Positions 9,082-21,499 of a DNA stretch of 64,000 bases are shown piece by piece (positions within the stretch are counted from its first letter, which is position 1; the number at the start of each line of letters is the position of its first letter). Under the pieces are notes generated by a model. The model searched no databases. It saw only the letters and a program-made list of their open reading frames with translations, and was not told the DNA's origin. This DNA comes from Stomoxys calcitrans (taxonomy: Eukaryota; Arthropoda; Insecta; Diptera; Muscidae), in the NCBI RefSeq assembly GCF_963082655.1, contig NC_081555.1, positions 175,063,896 through 175,127,895 of the forward strand, written 5' to 3'. A program made the translations under genes and the position numbers.

Positions 9082-10904
9082 TGTGCTCGTTTGAATTGGT
9101 AACACTTCGTGTAGCTACCCTGTACAAAGGAATATTTGCATTGTTCGTCCCTTTCCGAAGTGTTTCTGAAATTTCGTTTAAGTATTCCAAGATTTTTTTA
9201 TAAACACTGTGTTCTGGTTTTATAGCCTTTTCATCCACATTTGACTGACTGTCTAACTGACTGATGTGTGTTGGTTGCTTGGCTTTCTGTTGTCAATTGT
9301 TGATTTGCTTTTGTTTTTCGTCTTTCATTCAATTTAGTTTAGTGTGTCTTTGTTTTTATTGGCTTATGTCTTATATTTGATGATAAAAAAAAAACAATCT
9401 AAACGATTTCCAAAGTAAGACTAAAATGAAGATATTTGTTTTGTGCATTGAAGAGGCCATGCTAAATGGACTGACTTGACTGACTGTGTGTGTGGGCTGT
9501 TAGAGAGTGAGGGAGTAAGGGGATTCAGCATTCAAGTGTAAATAAAGATTTCACGATTTTCCTATGAAATGTGAGTCACTTGGGCTTAGAAATTTTATAT
9601 TAGAATTCAATGAGGAAAGGTAGTTATACTGACAGTTTGGGTAGAAAAGTTCTAAAGATTTGTGAGGCAAAGAGAATATATAAAATATTTTTTATAACTT
9701 AAAAATGAAAACCGTCAGAAGAGTTTTCAATTACTGTTCCGAAGGTGCCCCATATATGAAATCTAAAATTTAAACAATTTGTTTTTAATTTTTTTTTGCA
9801 TTTTTTTTTTTTATAAAATTCCAAAATTTTCCTCTATGACTGCATTTCTTATAAATTTAAAAATTAAAGGTTTCTTTCATAAAAATTCTTGAGTAATGAT
9901 CTTAACATATCACAAAAATGCCAATTAATTATTTTAACAAATTTGCCCAAATAAAACTGAAGATTATTTGCAATCTAAAGAGATTGTGAGATGCTGCTGT
10001 TTAAAGTGATAAAAATGACGTTGATTATGATGATGTCGACGACGATGATAATGCTCTTTACCACAATAATGAAACAATTTTGATAACATTTAACGACGAT
10101 GAACTCATCTTGTCCAGACCATTTGTACGATATGTCTTATTTTATTACTCGTTATTTTGTTGAAATGCTACTAAAAATAATTTTGTACACTTGTTGTTGT
10201 GCTTCATTTTGCCGTTCAGTTTGAAATTTCTTAATTAATGCAATTAAAGTAAAGCGAAATCTTACGCGATAGGTTAAATAGCAGCAATTAATATCCAGTG
10301 AAATTTAAGTATTTTTTTATTTTATTCCCCATATAATTAATTGAATGTGATTGTACGCTACCATAACACCTACTCTCCTCCCTAATTAACCAAAGACGAG
10401 ATATTTCACAAAAATATATGTCCTTAATAGCAATTTGTTGGAAAGTTTAGTGTGGAATTTAGAACAAGAACCAGGTAATATAGAAAGGGGTATGGACAGG
10501 CGACGGCCAAACAAAGAGACAATCAGTCTGATGGACAATCAGACTTGAAAAGACGCACGGAAATACATGGGTCTGGAGATTGAGAGTAAAGTTTTTATGG
10601 TAGGTGAAAATGTGAGTAGTGCCTGTTTTCCAAGATACCTTTTTTTTGATATTACTAAGAAATGGGTTAATATGGAATCTAATTAGGTTATGGACCTCTG
10701 GAGCCACTGGCCCGCTATTGCGAGAAGAAGATACAGGATAATGTTTGAACACCTCTTTCCGTACCTGGATTCCCTCCATACACTGAGTCCTCTTGTCATT
10801 CTGGGATTCTGTAAAGGCCTGATATGGCTGACTGAATTATACTCTCGTCGGTGAGAGTTTCTTCTTCTTGTCTTGTGCGTTAGTTTCTTTTTTCTGTCCT
10901 TTTT
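9082..10904. other. Unique AT-rich sequence
   Basis: I see no exon, RNA gene or transposon boundary. Open frames are short and unlike any known protein. It could be intronic sequence of the LIM gene if that gene extends this far downstream. Confidence 0.4.
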
Positions 10905-12533
10905 ATACCCTCCACCATATGATGGGGGTATACTAGTTAGTCATTCTGTTTGTAACTCCCCGAAATATTCATCTCAGACCCCATAAAGTATATATATTCT
11001 TGATCGTCATGACATTTTATGTCGATCTAGCCTTGTCCATCCGTCCGTCTGTCTGTCGAAATTACGCTAACTTTCGAAGGAATAAAGCTAGACACTTGAA
11101 ATTTTGCACAAATACTTCCTATAGGTGTAGGTCGTTTGGGATTGTAAATGGACCATATCGGTCCATGTTTTGATATAGCTGCCATATAAACCGATATTGG
11201 GTCTTGACTTCTTGAGCCTCTAGAGGACGCAATTCCTATCCGATTTGGCTGAAATTATGCATGACGTGTTTCGTTACAACTTCCAATAACCGAGCCAAGT
11301 ATGGCTTAAATCGGTCTATAACCTGATATAGCTGTCATATAAACCGATCTTGAATCTTGACTTCTTGAGCCACTAGAGGACGCAATTCTTATCCGCTTTG
11401 GCTGAAATTTTGCACGAGGTGTTCTGTTATGATTTTCAACAACTGTGTAAAGTATTGGTAAAATCGGTGCATAATCTGGGGTCTTGAGTTCTTTAGACTT
11501 TATAGGGCGCAACTCCTATCCGATTTCATTGAAATTTTACATGACGTGTTTTGTTATGACTTTCAACAACTGTGCAGTTTATGGTTCAAATCTGATCTTA
11601 ACCTGATATAGCTGCCATATAAACCGATCTGGGATCTTGACTTCTTGAGCCTCCATAGGGCGCAATTATTATCTGATTTGGGTAAACTTTGTATAACAAC
11701 TGTGCCAAGTATTGATAAAATCGATGCATAATCTGGGGTCTTAAGCCTTTATAGGGCGCAATTCCTTTCCGATTTGGCTGAAATTATGCATGACTTTCAA
11801 CAATTGTGCTATGGTTCAAATCGGTTCATAACCTGTTATAGATGTCATATAAGCCGATCTGGGATCATGACTTCTTGAGCCTATATAGGGCGCAATTATT
11901 ATCTGATTTGGGTAAAATTTGTCCATCTTGACCTTCAACATACGTGTCAAGTAAGGTCTGAATCGGTCTATAGCCTAAGACAGCTCCCCTATAAAACGAT
12001 CTCCCTATTTTACTTTTTGAGCCCCTAAAGGGCGCAATTCTTTTTCGACTTGGCTAAAATTTTATACAATGACTTCTACTATGTTCATTCCAACATGCAT
12101 TCCATTATGGTCCGAATCTAACCATAGCTTGATATATTGGGTTGCCCAAAAAATAATTGCGGATTTTTCATATAGTCGGCGTTGACAAGTTTTTTCCCAG
12201 CTTGTGACTCTGTAATTGCATTCTTTCTTCTGTCAGTTATCAGCTGTTACTTTTAGCTTGCTTTAGAAAAAAGTGTAAAAAAAGTATATTTGATTAAAGT
12301 TCATTCTAAGTTTTATTAAAAATGAATTTACTTTCTTTTAAAAAATCCGCAATTACTTTTTGGGCAACCCTAGCTCCAATAGCATAGCAATTATTTTCTT
12401 TTATCCTTTTCTTTACTTTGTTTGCCTAAAAAGAGACACCGGGAAAAGAACTCGACAAATGCGATCCATAGTGGAGGGTATATAAGATTCGGCCCGGCCG
12501 AACATAGCACGCTTTTACTTGTAACTGTCTTGT
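10905..12533 (-). repeat. Hairpin-ended tandem-core element, core family 2
   Basis: In plus-strand view it opens with the end-B hairpin TATACCCTCCACC..GATGGGGGTATA (10917-10934). Next come the conserved TCGATCTAGCC / GTCCGTCCGTCTGTC block near 11025-11055 and about seven degenerate units of roughly 150 bp with CTGCCATATAAACCGATC and GAGCC..AGGGCGCAATTC. It closes with the end-A hairpin TTCGGCCCGGCCGAA (12490) and TTTTACTTGT. A mariner-type MITE (12137-12370) sits inside. The core sequence differs from the 7771 block although the ends correspond. Confidence 0.8.
12137..12370 (+). mobile_element. Mariner-derived MITE, copy 1
   Basis: This is a 234-bp non-autonomous element with TA on both sides (12135-12136, 12371-12372). 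The termini TTGGGTTGCCCAAAAA..TTTTTGGGCAACCC form inverted repeats of about 28 bp. The interior (CTTGTGACTCTGTAATTGCA, CAGCTGTTACTTTTAGCTTG) is shared with the coding mariner at 43316-44232, so it is an internal-deletion product of that family. It lies in opposite orientation to the copy at 25991. Confidence 0.88.
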
Positions 12534-13070
12534 ACAGTTCGGTGATTTATCTGTTTTTTCTCATCCACCTTCTTCTAGGGTGAACACAAGAACCGTAGGT
12601 CTCCGAGAGATATAGCTAGCAAGCGAGGTTGCTCAACGTCAAAAGGGTAAAATTGATGGGTTGAATTTGCAAAAAAATTCTCCTTTGTGGCGTTGCATAT
12701 CCATGGTGATGCAGCAGTGTGTTTGTTGTTGTAGCAGTGTGTTTTACATGGTAGTGTATATACATGATGGTGTATATCCTTGGTGGTGGGTAAACAAAAT
12801 TCGGAACGCGAAGACTTAACGCATTTTAACTGGTTAAAGCATCGGTTCTAATATTAACAGTGATTATACAAATTTTTTCAGTGTACTTATCGCCTTTTGG
12901 ATTTCGATCCTGAACTCATCCCTTTGCAGAACAGGCTCATTTATGTCGCTAGCGTTAAGAAAATGAGCACCTCAGAAAAAACTCTATTTCTAATCAGAAT
13001 TCAAACCCATGCGGACCATCCCGATATACATATACTTTATGAAGTATATGTTAGATACCAATGCACTTAC
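12534..13070. other. Presumed intron downstream of the LIM exon
   Basis: The sequence lies 3' of the LIM exon in its reading direction. A 111-codon open frame on the plus strand (12897-13232) is largely antisense to the LIM exon and is not a gene. I see no second LIM exon in this stretch. Confidence 0.45.
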
Positions 13071-13289
13071 CTCCAAAATTGGCTTATGACAACCTTGACA
13101 TGTGCCAGAATAATTTGTAACAAAACATTTCGAGCAGACAGGTTCACCCTCTTGTATATTGAATGTGGCCTCTTCGATGGGTTTTTGACAGTCTTTGCAA
13201 GCAAAGTGCTCGGGATGCCAGGTCTTGCCTAGGGCAGTAATGATACGCTGGGTAATAACTTCATTGCATCTGTGACACACTGATTCAGA
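13071..13289 (-). CDS. Internal exon with a LIM domain (paxillin/PDLP-like)
   Basis: This 73-codon exon is bounded by an acceptor TTTTTTTCTAG (ending at 13290) and a donor GTAAGT (13070-13065), phase 0 at both ends. It encodes SES, then a full LIM domain. Finger 1 is C-x2-C-x16-H-x2-H (CHRC..WHPEH); finger 2 is C-x2-C-x17-C-x2-C (CKDC..CSKC). The next LIM domain opens with CQGCHKPILE at the donor. LIM domains bind protein partners, often at focal adhesions or on actin. GKTWHPEHF followed by TFN and GEPVC best recalls paxillin-locus LIM-only proteins of flies; Hic-5, Limpet or other LIM proteins remain possible. Neighbouring exons are not visible, so the rest of the gene lies in very long introns or outside the window. 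Confidence 0.85.
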
Positions 13290-14117
13290 CTAGAAAAAAA
13301 CACCAAACAAAATGAGGAAATCAATAAAAAAAAAACAATAATTATGCTTAAATCATCGTTTATAGATAAATTCATATATAAAATGAAACTTTATCACTTT
13401 AATTAATGGGAATTGCAAACCCATAACCTGCTGTTAAACGTCGCAAATCATTAAATTAATTTGCCTATGCTAATATGGTCTCTAGTTTCCCCAACTGGTT
13501 AGAACAAAATGAGTCACCAGCAACAATTAATTGCACGTCCTCATGCCCCTCCTCCCCCTTTCATCGAATCTCAAAATCTTCTGCTTGATGTTAAATATGG
13601 TATGTTTTTATTTTGCAGCGCCAGCTCTTATCAAGAGCTCTTTTGGCCGACGGACTGAAGTGCAGCTATTGAAATGCTGAAATTCTTACATAAAAATAGT
13701 TTGCATTCTTCCCTTTTTTCATTATCAGAAGCAAAAACCAAACAAAAAACAATATAAACACAGATAACCTATCTAAGATAGTAATTTCTTATAATGATAG
13801 CCATTTATTAAAAGAGAATGACAGTTAAATAACCCCACTAGTGCAATGCATTGTAGGGGGACTGGCGCCTCCAGAAAGGGAGATTTAGAGGCGTTAAAGC
13901 AAAAAAATTAACACTGTGCGAAAAGCAAAAAAAAATGGTAGAAGAAAACTAAGTAAGTAGTTGAAGATGTAAAATACAATACAAACAAAATTCGTATATT
14001 GGAAAAATATGATAGCATCACAAATAATTTTGAGTTTCTGAAGAAAAAGAATAATGAAAAAGATAAACGCATTAAGTTTAGCGTTTTACTTCGAAACTTT
14101 GTGTTAGAGACATTAGA
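13290..14117. other. Presumed intron upstream of the LIM exon
   Basis: AT-rich sequence with no further LIM-like exon and no transposon boundary. It includes the polypyrimidine tract and acceptor used by the exon at 13071-13289 (in antisense, at its left edge). Confidence 0.45.
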
Positions 14118-15406
14118 ATGAGCGCAGAAAATCGAGGCGCTTTATTGACCTTCTTCTGGCTTGCTTTCAGTAATAGCCTCGTCTTCTCACGATCTGGATC
14201 CCCCCGACTGTTTCACTGTTCCACAATGTTGCATGCGCATTCGCATCGGAATGCGTCGACCCGAAAGGCTTCAGGTCAACCAAGTTTATTCACGGCAGTC
14301 CTCTGGCCTTCACCGTCAAATCGTCTGCCCTTTTATTTCCCCCTTACTCCGTTATGGCCCGACACCCAAACGATGCGGATTTTGCCATCCTCAGAGAAGG
14401 CGTTAATCTCCATCTTACACTGCAAGACTGTTCGTGATCTTACTGTTCTGGTTGTTACTGTCCTTATGGCAATTTTACTGTCCGTAAAGATGATCACACT
14501 CGACGTCCTCGCGTAAGCACCACACCACTTCACGCATTCCGTGATCGCCCGGATCTCCGCCTCTAGGACCGTATTATGGTCAGGCAGTCTAAAACGGATA
14601 TCAGTCCCTGGGTTCTAAATGTAGACCTCCGGGCCCACTCTGTCCTCTAGCTTTGATCAATCCATGATCTTCCAGATGGCAATACTAGGGTTCCGTCAGT
14701 TCAAAACAGTGCCGATGGTAGCAATGCCTCGCACTCGACTTCAAGGTTCATCTCAGGTATCCGATCGGAAACCTCTTCCCTTTGTTCCAGGTTTCCTATC
14801 GTCGCCACGATTATACCTCGATGGTATGAACTGCTCCCATCCTCAATTCATTCTCCTATCTCCTTAAGTCTCATAGCCGCAGTGGCTGCCTTACACTTAA
14901 TCTGTAAATCAATGGGTCGGATACCTGGAATAGTCTCCAGGACCACGCCCACTAGGGCACTTGGCATCGCTTCGCCTATGCCAGGACAACATGTTCTGTG
15001 AACCTGTTGTATGGTCCTTATGTTGCACTTTTTTCCATAGCAGTCCACCAAACCACTGAGGCGTAAGTAAGTATTGGTCTAATCACGCTCCTGTAGAGCC
15101 AGTGGACTATCCTCGGATTCAGGCCCCATCTCTCAGTACGCTCCTGAATGTGACACTTCTAATTCAGTTTCCTGTCCAAGATCACAACTAAGTATTTGAC
15201 CTTATCAGATATCGAAATCGTTTTATTGAGGAAGCGTGGTGCGTTAAATTCGCCCACCTTCGTCTTCCTCGTGAACAGGCATGTTTCGGTCTTCCCTAGG
15301 TTAACATTGAGACCTCTGGGTCTAGCCCAGTTATATGCCATATGAAAGACCCTTCGGCCCTTCTGCATAGCTCGTTCGGATCCTTACCCCTTAGAAGTAT
15401 TATACC
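14118..15406 (-). mobile_element. Decayed LINE, RT tail and RNase H domain (fragment B1)
   Basis: This belongs to the same family as the split LINE at 230-6085, in opposite orientation. From high to low coordinate it reads WARPRGLNVNLGKTETCLFT (15250-15310), then VKYLVVILDRKLN, then CNIRTIQQVHRTCCPGIGEA (about 14960-15030), then an RNase H region with FTDSKIAIRT and WVSGHNGVRGKE (14333-14490). Frameshifts separate these parts. Having RNase H places it with I, LOA or R1-related LINEs. Confidence 0.75.
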
Positions 15407-15454
15407 ATCTAAAATTTTAGTAACTATGCTCTAATAACCTCATAGCTCCGCCTA

Positions 15455-16053
15455 AGCCAAGACAACATGTTCTCTGAACATGTTCTCTGAGCCTGTTGTA
15501 TGGTCCTTATGTTGCACTTTTTCTGCATAGCAGTCCACCAAACTACTGTCGCGTAAGTATGTATTGGTCTAATCACGATTCACGATTCTGTAGAGCCCAT
15601 GGACTATCCTGGGATTCAGGCCCCATTTTCAGCCTACAGCCTGTCAACATAGTGCCCAACATCAGAAGCCTTCTCAGTAGGCTCCTGAATGTGACTCTTC
15701 CAATTCAGTTTCCTGTCCAAGATCACACCAAAATATTTGAAATTCTCAGATATCGAAATCGTCTTATTGAGGAAACGTGGTGCTTTAAATTGGCCCACCT
15801 TCGTCTTCCTCGGAAACGGGAATAATTCAGTCTTCTCTGGGTTAACATTGAGACCTCTGGGTCTAGCCTAGTCATATACCATATGCAAGACTTTTTCGGC
15901 CCTTCTGCATAGCTCGTTCGGATCCTTACCACTTAGAAGTATTATAACATCGTCTGCGTAGCAGACTGGTTCAAATCCCTCCTCAGTCAGCATCCGTAAT
16001 AGGTCATTGATGGTGGTCACCCATAGGAGTGGAGATAAAATGTCCTGTGGCAT
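15455..16053 (-). mobile_element. Decayed LINE, RT catalytic region (fragment B2)
   Basis: The fragment opens MPQDILSPLLWVTTINDLL and contains the RT active site CYADDVIIL followed by DPNELCRRAEKV (15868-16053). It then repeats the same RT-tail segment already present in B1 (VSMLTQRRLN, GRRRWANLKHHV). Thus about 400-450 bp of the LINE is present twice in direct orientation, 14970-15406 and 15455-15940. B2 lacks the RNase H part. Either two truncated insertions lie side by side or one copy suffered a tandem duplication. Confidence 0.75.
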
Positions 16054-16079
16054 CTTTGTTATGTACTAACCATACTGTC

Positions 16080-16730
16080 GTTTATTCATAATCGTGTATT
16101 TCGACCTTGCTACAGAATAGTTCGTTTAATCAAAATTTAAACCACTTCTTTGGAATTTTCTATAGAGTTTATTCTTTCTGTTCTTCAATTTCGACAACGC
16201 AGGAGTATTCCACGGAGTACCAACATTCGTAAAAGGTACTCTCTTTGGAACAGTTTCTGATACATCTTATCTTAAAGTACTATAGAACATTTGTAGCACT
16301 TCATCTAAAGCATTCATTGAATGGAGAGTATTCCAGTCCATTGAACTCAGAAGTGAATTTAAGTGAATTTATCGTAATCTGTCTTTAGGAAGCAATATAC
16401 AGACTTATTGTGATATGATTTCCTATGGCATGTAGAGAAGAACAATAGAGGGATCTGAAGGTTTATAGTTGGGTGATATTTATCCTCTGGACGGGTAATG
16501 GGGTTAAAAGAAAAAAACAATATATCGCGGGGATGACTTACGAATATGAGGTCAAGAAGTCTTCCACACGGACCAATGCATTTTTCAGTACTCTTATTCA
16601 TTTCACTGGGTAAAAAATTATAAATATTAAAACTCTCCATTCATTTAATATCTGGCATATTAAAGTCACCAAGATTGATTAATATATCGTTTGACCTTGC
16701 ACACTGGAAGGCGTGTAGAATAAATGAAAT
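16080..16730 (-). mobile_element. LINE endonuclease fragment, CR1/jockey-like
   Basis: Minus-strand translation gives INLGDFNMPDIK near 16650-16690 (the GDFN motif of an APE-type endonuclease), CGRLLDLIFVSHPRDI and PEDKYHPTINLQI. The linker follows at 16090-16340 with FTNVGTPWNTPALSKLKNRK and a basic helix. This differs from the adjacent RNase H LINE, so it is a separate, 3'-less fragment. One or two frameshifts are present. Confidence 0.7.
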
Positions 16731-17804
16731 GTGTTTCATGTACGTTTCAACGCTTGAAGACGGCTAGGGAGTTAAAAAGATACATCATAATTAATCTAAA
16801 TCTCACTAAGGCTTTCCTATTCCTTCAACTAAGTAACAAGGTTTCTCAAAGTCAGTTTAGTAATCGTTTCAAAATTTCAAATTTTTTCAAAAAATAAAAT
16901 AAGAACTACTCAATATCAAGTAAAACAATCCAATTTTAAATGATATAGTTGATGCTTAAATTTGACTTTGTGGAGGCTATATGATATTCAGTTTCTTGAA
17001 TTTGTTTTTTTTTTTTAATTGAATGAATTATTCAGCCTGCACAAAATGTTTTGTTCATTTCCTTTGCTTTCCACTACATTTTAATGGCCATTAAAATTAA
17101 CAATAGCAACCATTATACAGCTCTGATGACAACGTTGTATAATCAAACAAAGGAAACAGTCGGAAAATCTTCAAATATTTACCGTTATGGAACTGTAAGT
17201 ATTCATTACTTATCGCTATGTAAATAAAATTGTCAATAATAATCGAAAAAGGAAACGTAAGAATGCCATGATTGTAGGGGCAGGAGGTCTTGAATTGATA
17301 TGAAATGGGATGGGCAAGCCTAGAGGGAGGTTGACTGACTCGGTGCTTATTTAAGTATAAATGTACAATGTACATAATGACTTATAAATTGACAATTAAA
17401 AGACGTTAATAAGGCCAACAAAAAAATTGAAAATGAAAAGAAATGTAAAAACCACTACTCATGTTACACAAATGTAACTCAAAATTCAATTTTTAATGAC
17501 AATTCACTAGACCACTCATCCCATTCGGCCATTCATCCATTTATTATGTCAGCTTGACACAAAGGAGACAACCGACAGATATGGTGTTTTCTTTAATTGT
17601 TTAAACTTTTTTTTTGTTTTTCTTTTTGGTTTTGTCATATTTGTTTAATTTGGACAAATGTCCTCAATATGTCACAAAAGACTGATTATTCTCGTCTTCT
17701 CTTCTCTTTTCATGACATTGATGAGTAAAAATTCATGCATGCACTTTCAACACGTTTACACACATTTATTGTTGATACACCTTTATGCATATTTTTTTTA
17801 TACC
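16731..17804. other. No recognisable feature
   Basis: AT-rich sequence without supportable exons or repeat boundaries. The 92-codon open frame near 17097-17375 has no recognisable motif. Confidence 0.4.
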
Positions 17805-17945
17805 CCCACCATAGGATGGGGGTATACTAATTTCGTCATTCTGTTTGTAACACCTCGAAATATGCGTCTGAGACCCCATAAATTATATATATTCTTGATG
17901 GTCATGTCATTTTAAGTCAATCTAGCCATGTCCGTCCGTCCGACA
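17805..17945 (-). repeat. Truncated end-B of the hairpin-ended superfamily
   Basis: It contains the hairpin ATACCCCCACC..GATGGGGGTAT (17806-17825), the TTCGTCATTCTGTTTGTAAC word, TATATATATTCTTGATGGTC and the start of the CCATGTCCGTCCGTCCG block. It then stops, with no core units, so it is a solo terminus. Confidence 0.75.
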
Positions 17946-18239
17946 CAAACTAATCATCAGTGCTTAGAACAACAAAACACATCAGTATTGTCAATCTCTT
18001 TTTGTTGTAAAATTTAATTATTATAATAAAATTTGTTAAAAACTTATTTTTATAGGAAATGTTGTCAAAGTTTTATTTGTCTGTATGCGCTTTCTTTTTT
18101 GGTCTTAAAATCTTATTGAGATTCCATTGCAGGATATTGTCCGGTGTTAGACCATTGTTCAATGCTTTCTATTCAAAGAATAGTATAGCAAAAAAAAAAA
18201 AAAAAACATTTAAAAAGTCAGCAAAAAATGTGTGGTATC

Positions 18240-19700
18240 GATAAAAATGTCACCCTAAGTGTCGGGGGTGGGGGGGGGGTCGCCCACCCCCAAAAAACAC
18301 AACCCAACAGGACACTTTTACAGCTTTGGGCAATATGGGTATCAGACAATATGGGGATCAAAAAAAGGGGTTTTGGGAGTTAAATACGAATATGGTATTA
18401 AAAATTGGGCCCAAGTACCAAGGAGGTCGACGAAGTTGCGCCCAAAATAAAAAGTGGACTGATCAGGACCAGTACCTAGGGCATCACCCCAAACCGCTTA
18501 AAATCAAAAGTGGACCGAAGGGACAATATGGGACTCCCATGAAAGATATTCAGGAGTTGAGTATAATTATGATATAAAAAATTAAATCCAAGTATATAGG
18601 GAGCCGTCCCAAGCTCACGCCGCCCAAAAAGTACCACCTAGCATCAAAGTGGACCGATCGGGATAATATGGGACTCAAATGAAAGGATAATATGAGACTC
18701 AAATGAAACCAAAAGTGGGCCGTAATGGACAATATGACTCCTCAATGAAAGGTATTCGAGAGTATTAAACGAATATTAAAAATTCGATGTAATTACCAAG
18801 GGAGCCGCCCCAATACCAAAACCGTCTACAGTGGGCGATCATGATAATATGAGACTCAAATAAAAGGTATTCGGAAATAGACTACAAATATGATATTAAA
18901 AATGTGGTTCAAGTGATAAGGGGTTGCCTACCCCCAAAACATCTCCCAAAATGTGAATATTTTTGCAACTCTCACAGAATATACAGAACTCAATTTTATC
19001 ATATTCGCGGGTGCGCCCGAACTCTCCCCCCAACCTCAATTTTCAAAAATGGAGATCTTACAGATGGTTGCATCGATTTAAGCAAAATTCTAACGATTGA
19101 GTAGAGATAGGAGTGACGATAAGAGTAGAGTACGAACTTGATATAGCAATTTGATACCAAGTGTGGGGGGCTTGCTCCACCTCCAAAATAGACAAAATTG
19201 GCATGTATTCCGATTGCGGCAAAATGAGTATCAAATCAAAGGTTATTGAAGGTAGAATACGAAACTTATATAACAATTTGTAGTCAAGTCCAAGGGGGCC
19301 CGCCCTAACCCAAACAGACATGTAGTCTCATCGGGACTGTATTGGATTCAAAAAAATGGTACTTGAGGTTAGTATACGAAACTTTATACAAATTTGGGTT
19401 CTATTCCTAGGCGGGTCGCCCCACCCCAAAATTATGCCCAAAATGGACATGTACACCCAGCGGAACAATATGGAGCTCAAACCAAAGGAATTTGAGCGTA
19501 CAATACGAAACTTATATAAAAATTCCCGGGGAGTGGCCCATCCCAAAATTATGCCCCAAATGGACATGTATTCCAAACAGGAAAATATGGGATTCTAATC
19601 ATAGGTATTTGAGAGTTAAGTACAAATATAAATTATTTTCAAATTTGGACCATGTCAAAAAGGAACCGCAAACACTTAAGGGTGGCGTAGAACACCAGGT
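18240..19700 (+). repeat. Degenerate tandem family 4
   Basis: Diverged units carry AATATGGGACTCAAATGAAA, a GTATTCGAGAG / TACGAATATGATATAAAAA stretch and a C-rich GCCGCCCCACCCCCAAAA word. The same family is present in opposite orientation at 25590-28560. Units are about 90-190 bp and poorly conserved. No coding capacity; a run of Gs lies at 18262-18280. Confidence 0.65.
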
Positions 19701-19714
19701 CATCTTATTTTCTA

Positions 19715-20120
19715 TAGAATTAAATTTTGAAGAAATTTTCTATAAAAATAAAATTTTTACAACACTTTCTAAAGGAATCACATTTTCACAAAATTTTCTA
19801 TAAAGATAGAATTTTGACAAAATTTTCTATAAAAAATGTTGAAAATTTTTTTTATAAAAAATGTTGAAAAAAATTTTCTATAAAAAATGTTGACAAATTT
19901 TTTTATAAAAAAATTTACAATATTTTCTAATATATGAAATTTTGACTAATTTTTTTATAAAAATAAAATTTTGGCAAAACAATTTGTTCGTTCAAAAACG
20001 ATTTTTGAAAAAAATTTAAAATTTTCGATAAAAATAAAAATTTTACAAAAATTACTACAGAAATACATGTTTTGATCAAATATTTTATGAAAATAAAATA
20101 ATGAAAAAATTTTCAAAAAT
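19715..20120. repeat. AT-rich minisatellite with AAATTTTCTATAAAAAT units
   Basis: Roughly a dozen degenerate units of about 30 bp, each with TTTTCTATAAAAAT followed by AAAATTTTGACAA. Arrays of very similar motifs are, from memory, common in muscid fly genomes. No coding role is supported. Confidence 0.65.
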
Positions 20121-21499
20121 TGGAAAAAAAAAGATTCATCCAATTCTAACATGATTTTACTTGTTGCCTACAATTTAAAACAAACATTGTAGACATTTTT
20201 TAATATGCCTTTACTTAAAAGTAATGTTGTCAATGGAAAACCATTAAAATATTGAGGTTAATTTGCCTTCTTATTTAATTATAATTAATTGTTGGCTGCA
20301 AAAAGAACAGAAGAAACCATCACAAACGAAAAATATATCAGTCAAAACAATTCGTCTGGCAGTGAAATATCAGCCAAAACAGTGCCCGTCTGTCAGTGTG
20401 GACGCACAATTGGCTCATAAAACACAAATATGGTTGGCATAGAAACATTAATTTTAGCACCTGAACATGTTTATGATGATGTTTGGGGCGAGATCTGTTT
20501 TTTAAGCATCTTCCACATGCATCACATGGCACCACATACAAAATACACCCACCACCAAAAAAAGCCTGCCAACAACGAGGTCTTCCCTCCATTCATTCTT
20601 GCCGATCGTGGTCGTCATCATCATTAAGCTACCTACCACCCACCCCCATTTTTGGTTATTGCAAAACCATTAAAACAACAATAAAAAATGGTTTTTTAAA
20701 ACACTTTTTGGTTTGCCTATTTGGCTATGTTTGTTTTTGTTTACTTGCTCCCCAGAAATTATAATTAATACGGCTTTTTTTCAGAGTGGAAATAGGAAAC
20801 ACAGCTCAGGGCAAACCAACAAACAGTCTCCCAAAAACTGATGTCACTCAGTCATCATGAAGAAATTTTCCAAAAACCCAAAAAGCAGCAACAATAATTA
20901 ATATGCTTAAGGGGTCACCCGGCTAGCACCACAAAAAAAGCTTGCTACCAACAACATACAAACTGAGGGGGGGAAAAATGTATAAAGACTGCCAGTCACG
21001 CCATAATCATCAAATGGAACGACCACACTCTGATGAATGGTTTCATAGCCTGACGAAATCCAAGTATTGGTGATCTCCTTAAATGGCTTTACGGGGCCAC
21101 AATATGCATATTATGGCAATATGAAATAATTGCTAACTTTTGTTTTTAACAATTGTCAAATTGTTTACACTTTTTATATTTATGATTTTTTTAAAACATA
21201 TTTTCACGAAAACTACGTGATTTTTGTCACATCAGCAAACAATGATTACAGAAGCTTATCAATTAAAAAAAAAGAAATTGGGATGAGTATCTTTTCTTTA
21301 AAGATACAATTTTCTACGAAAATCTTAAATTGTTTTGAGGAGATATATTTGACCTTTTTGTATGTATGAAGCTTGGTTTTAAAAAATTTGATTTAAAAAA
21401 AAGAAAATTTTGTCAACATTTGATTATTGAAGCTTGGTGTATATATACCGGCTATAGGTCATGTTTGACGACTTCGATGGAAATATTGGAAATTAAATA
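20121..21499. other. Unique AT-rich sequence
   Basis: No exon, RNA gene or transposon boundary is supported. Several short open frames are present but none has a recognisable motif or splice context. Confidence 0.4.

Noticed and set aside
12897..13232. 111-codon plus-strand ORF
   Set aside because: Its second half is antisense to the well-supported LIM exon, and the rest has no motif.
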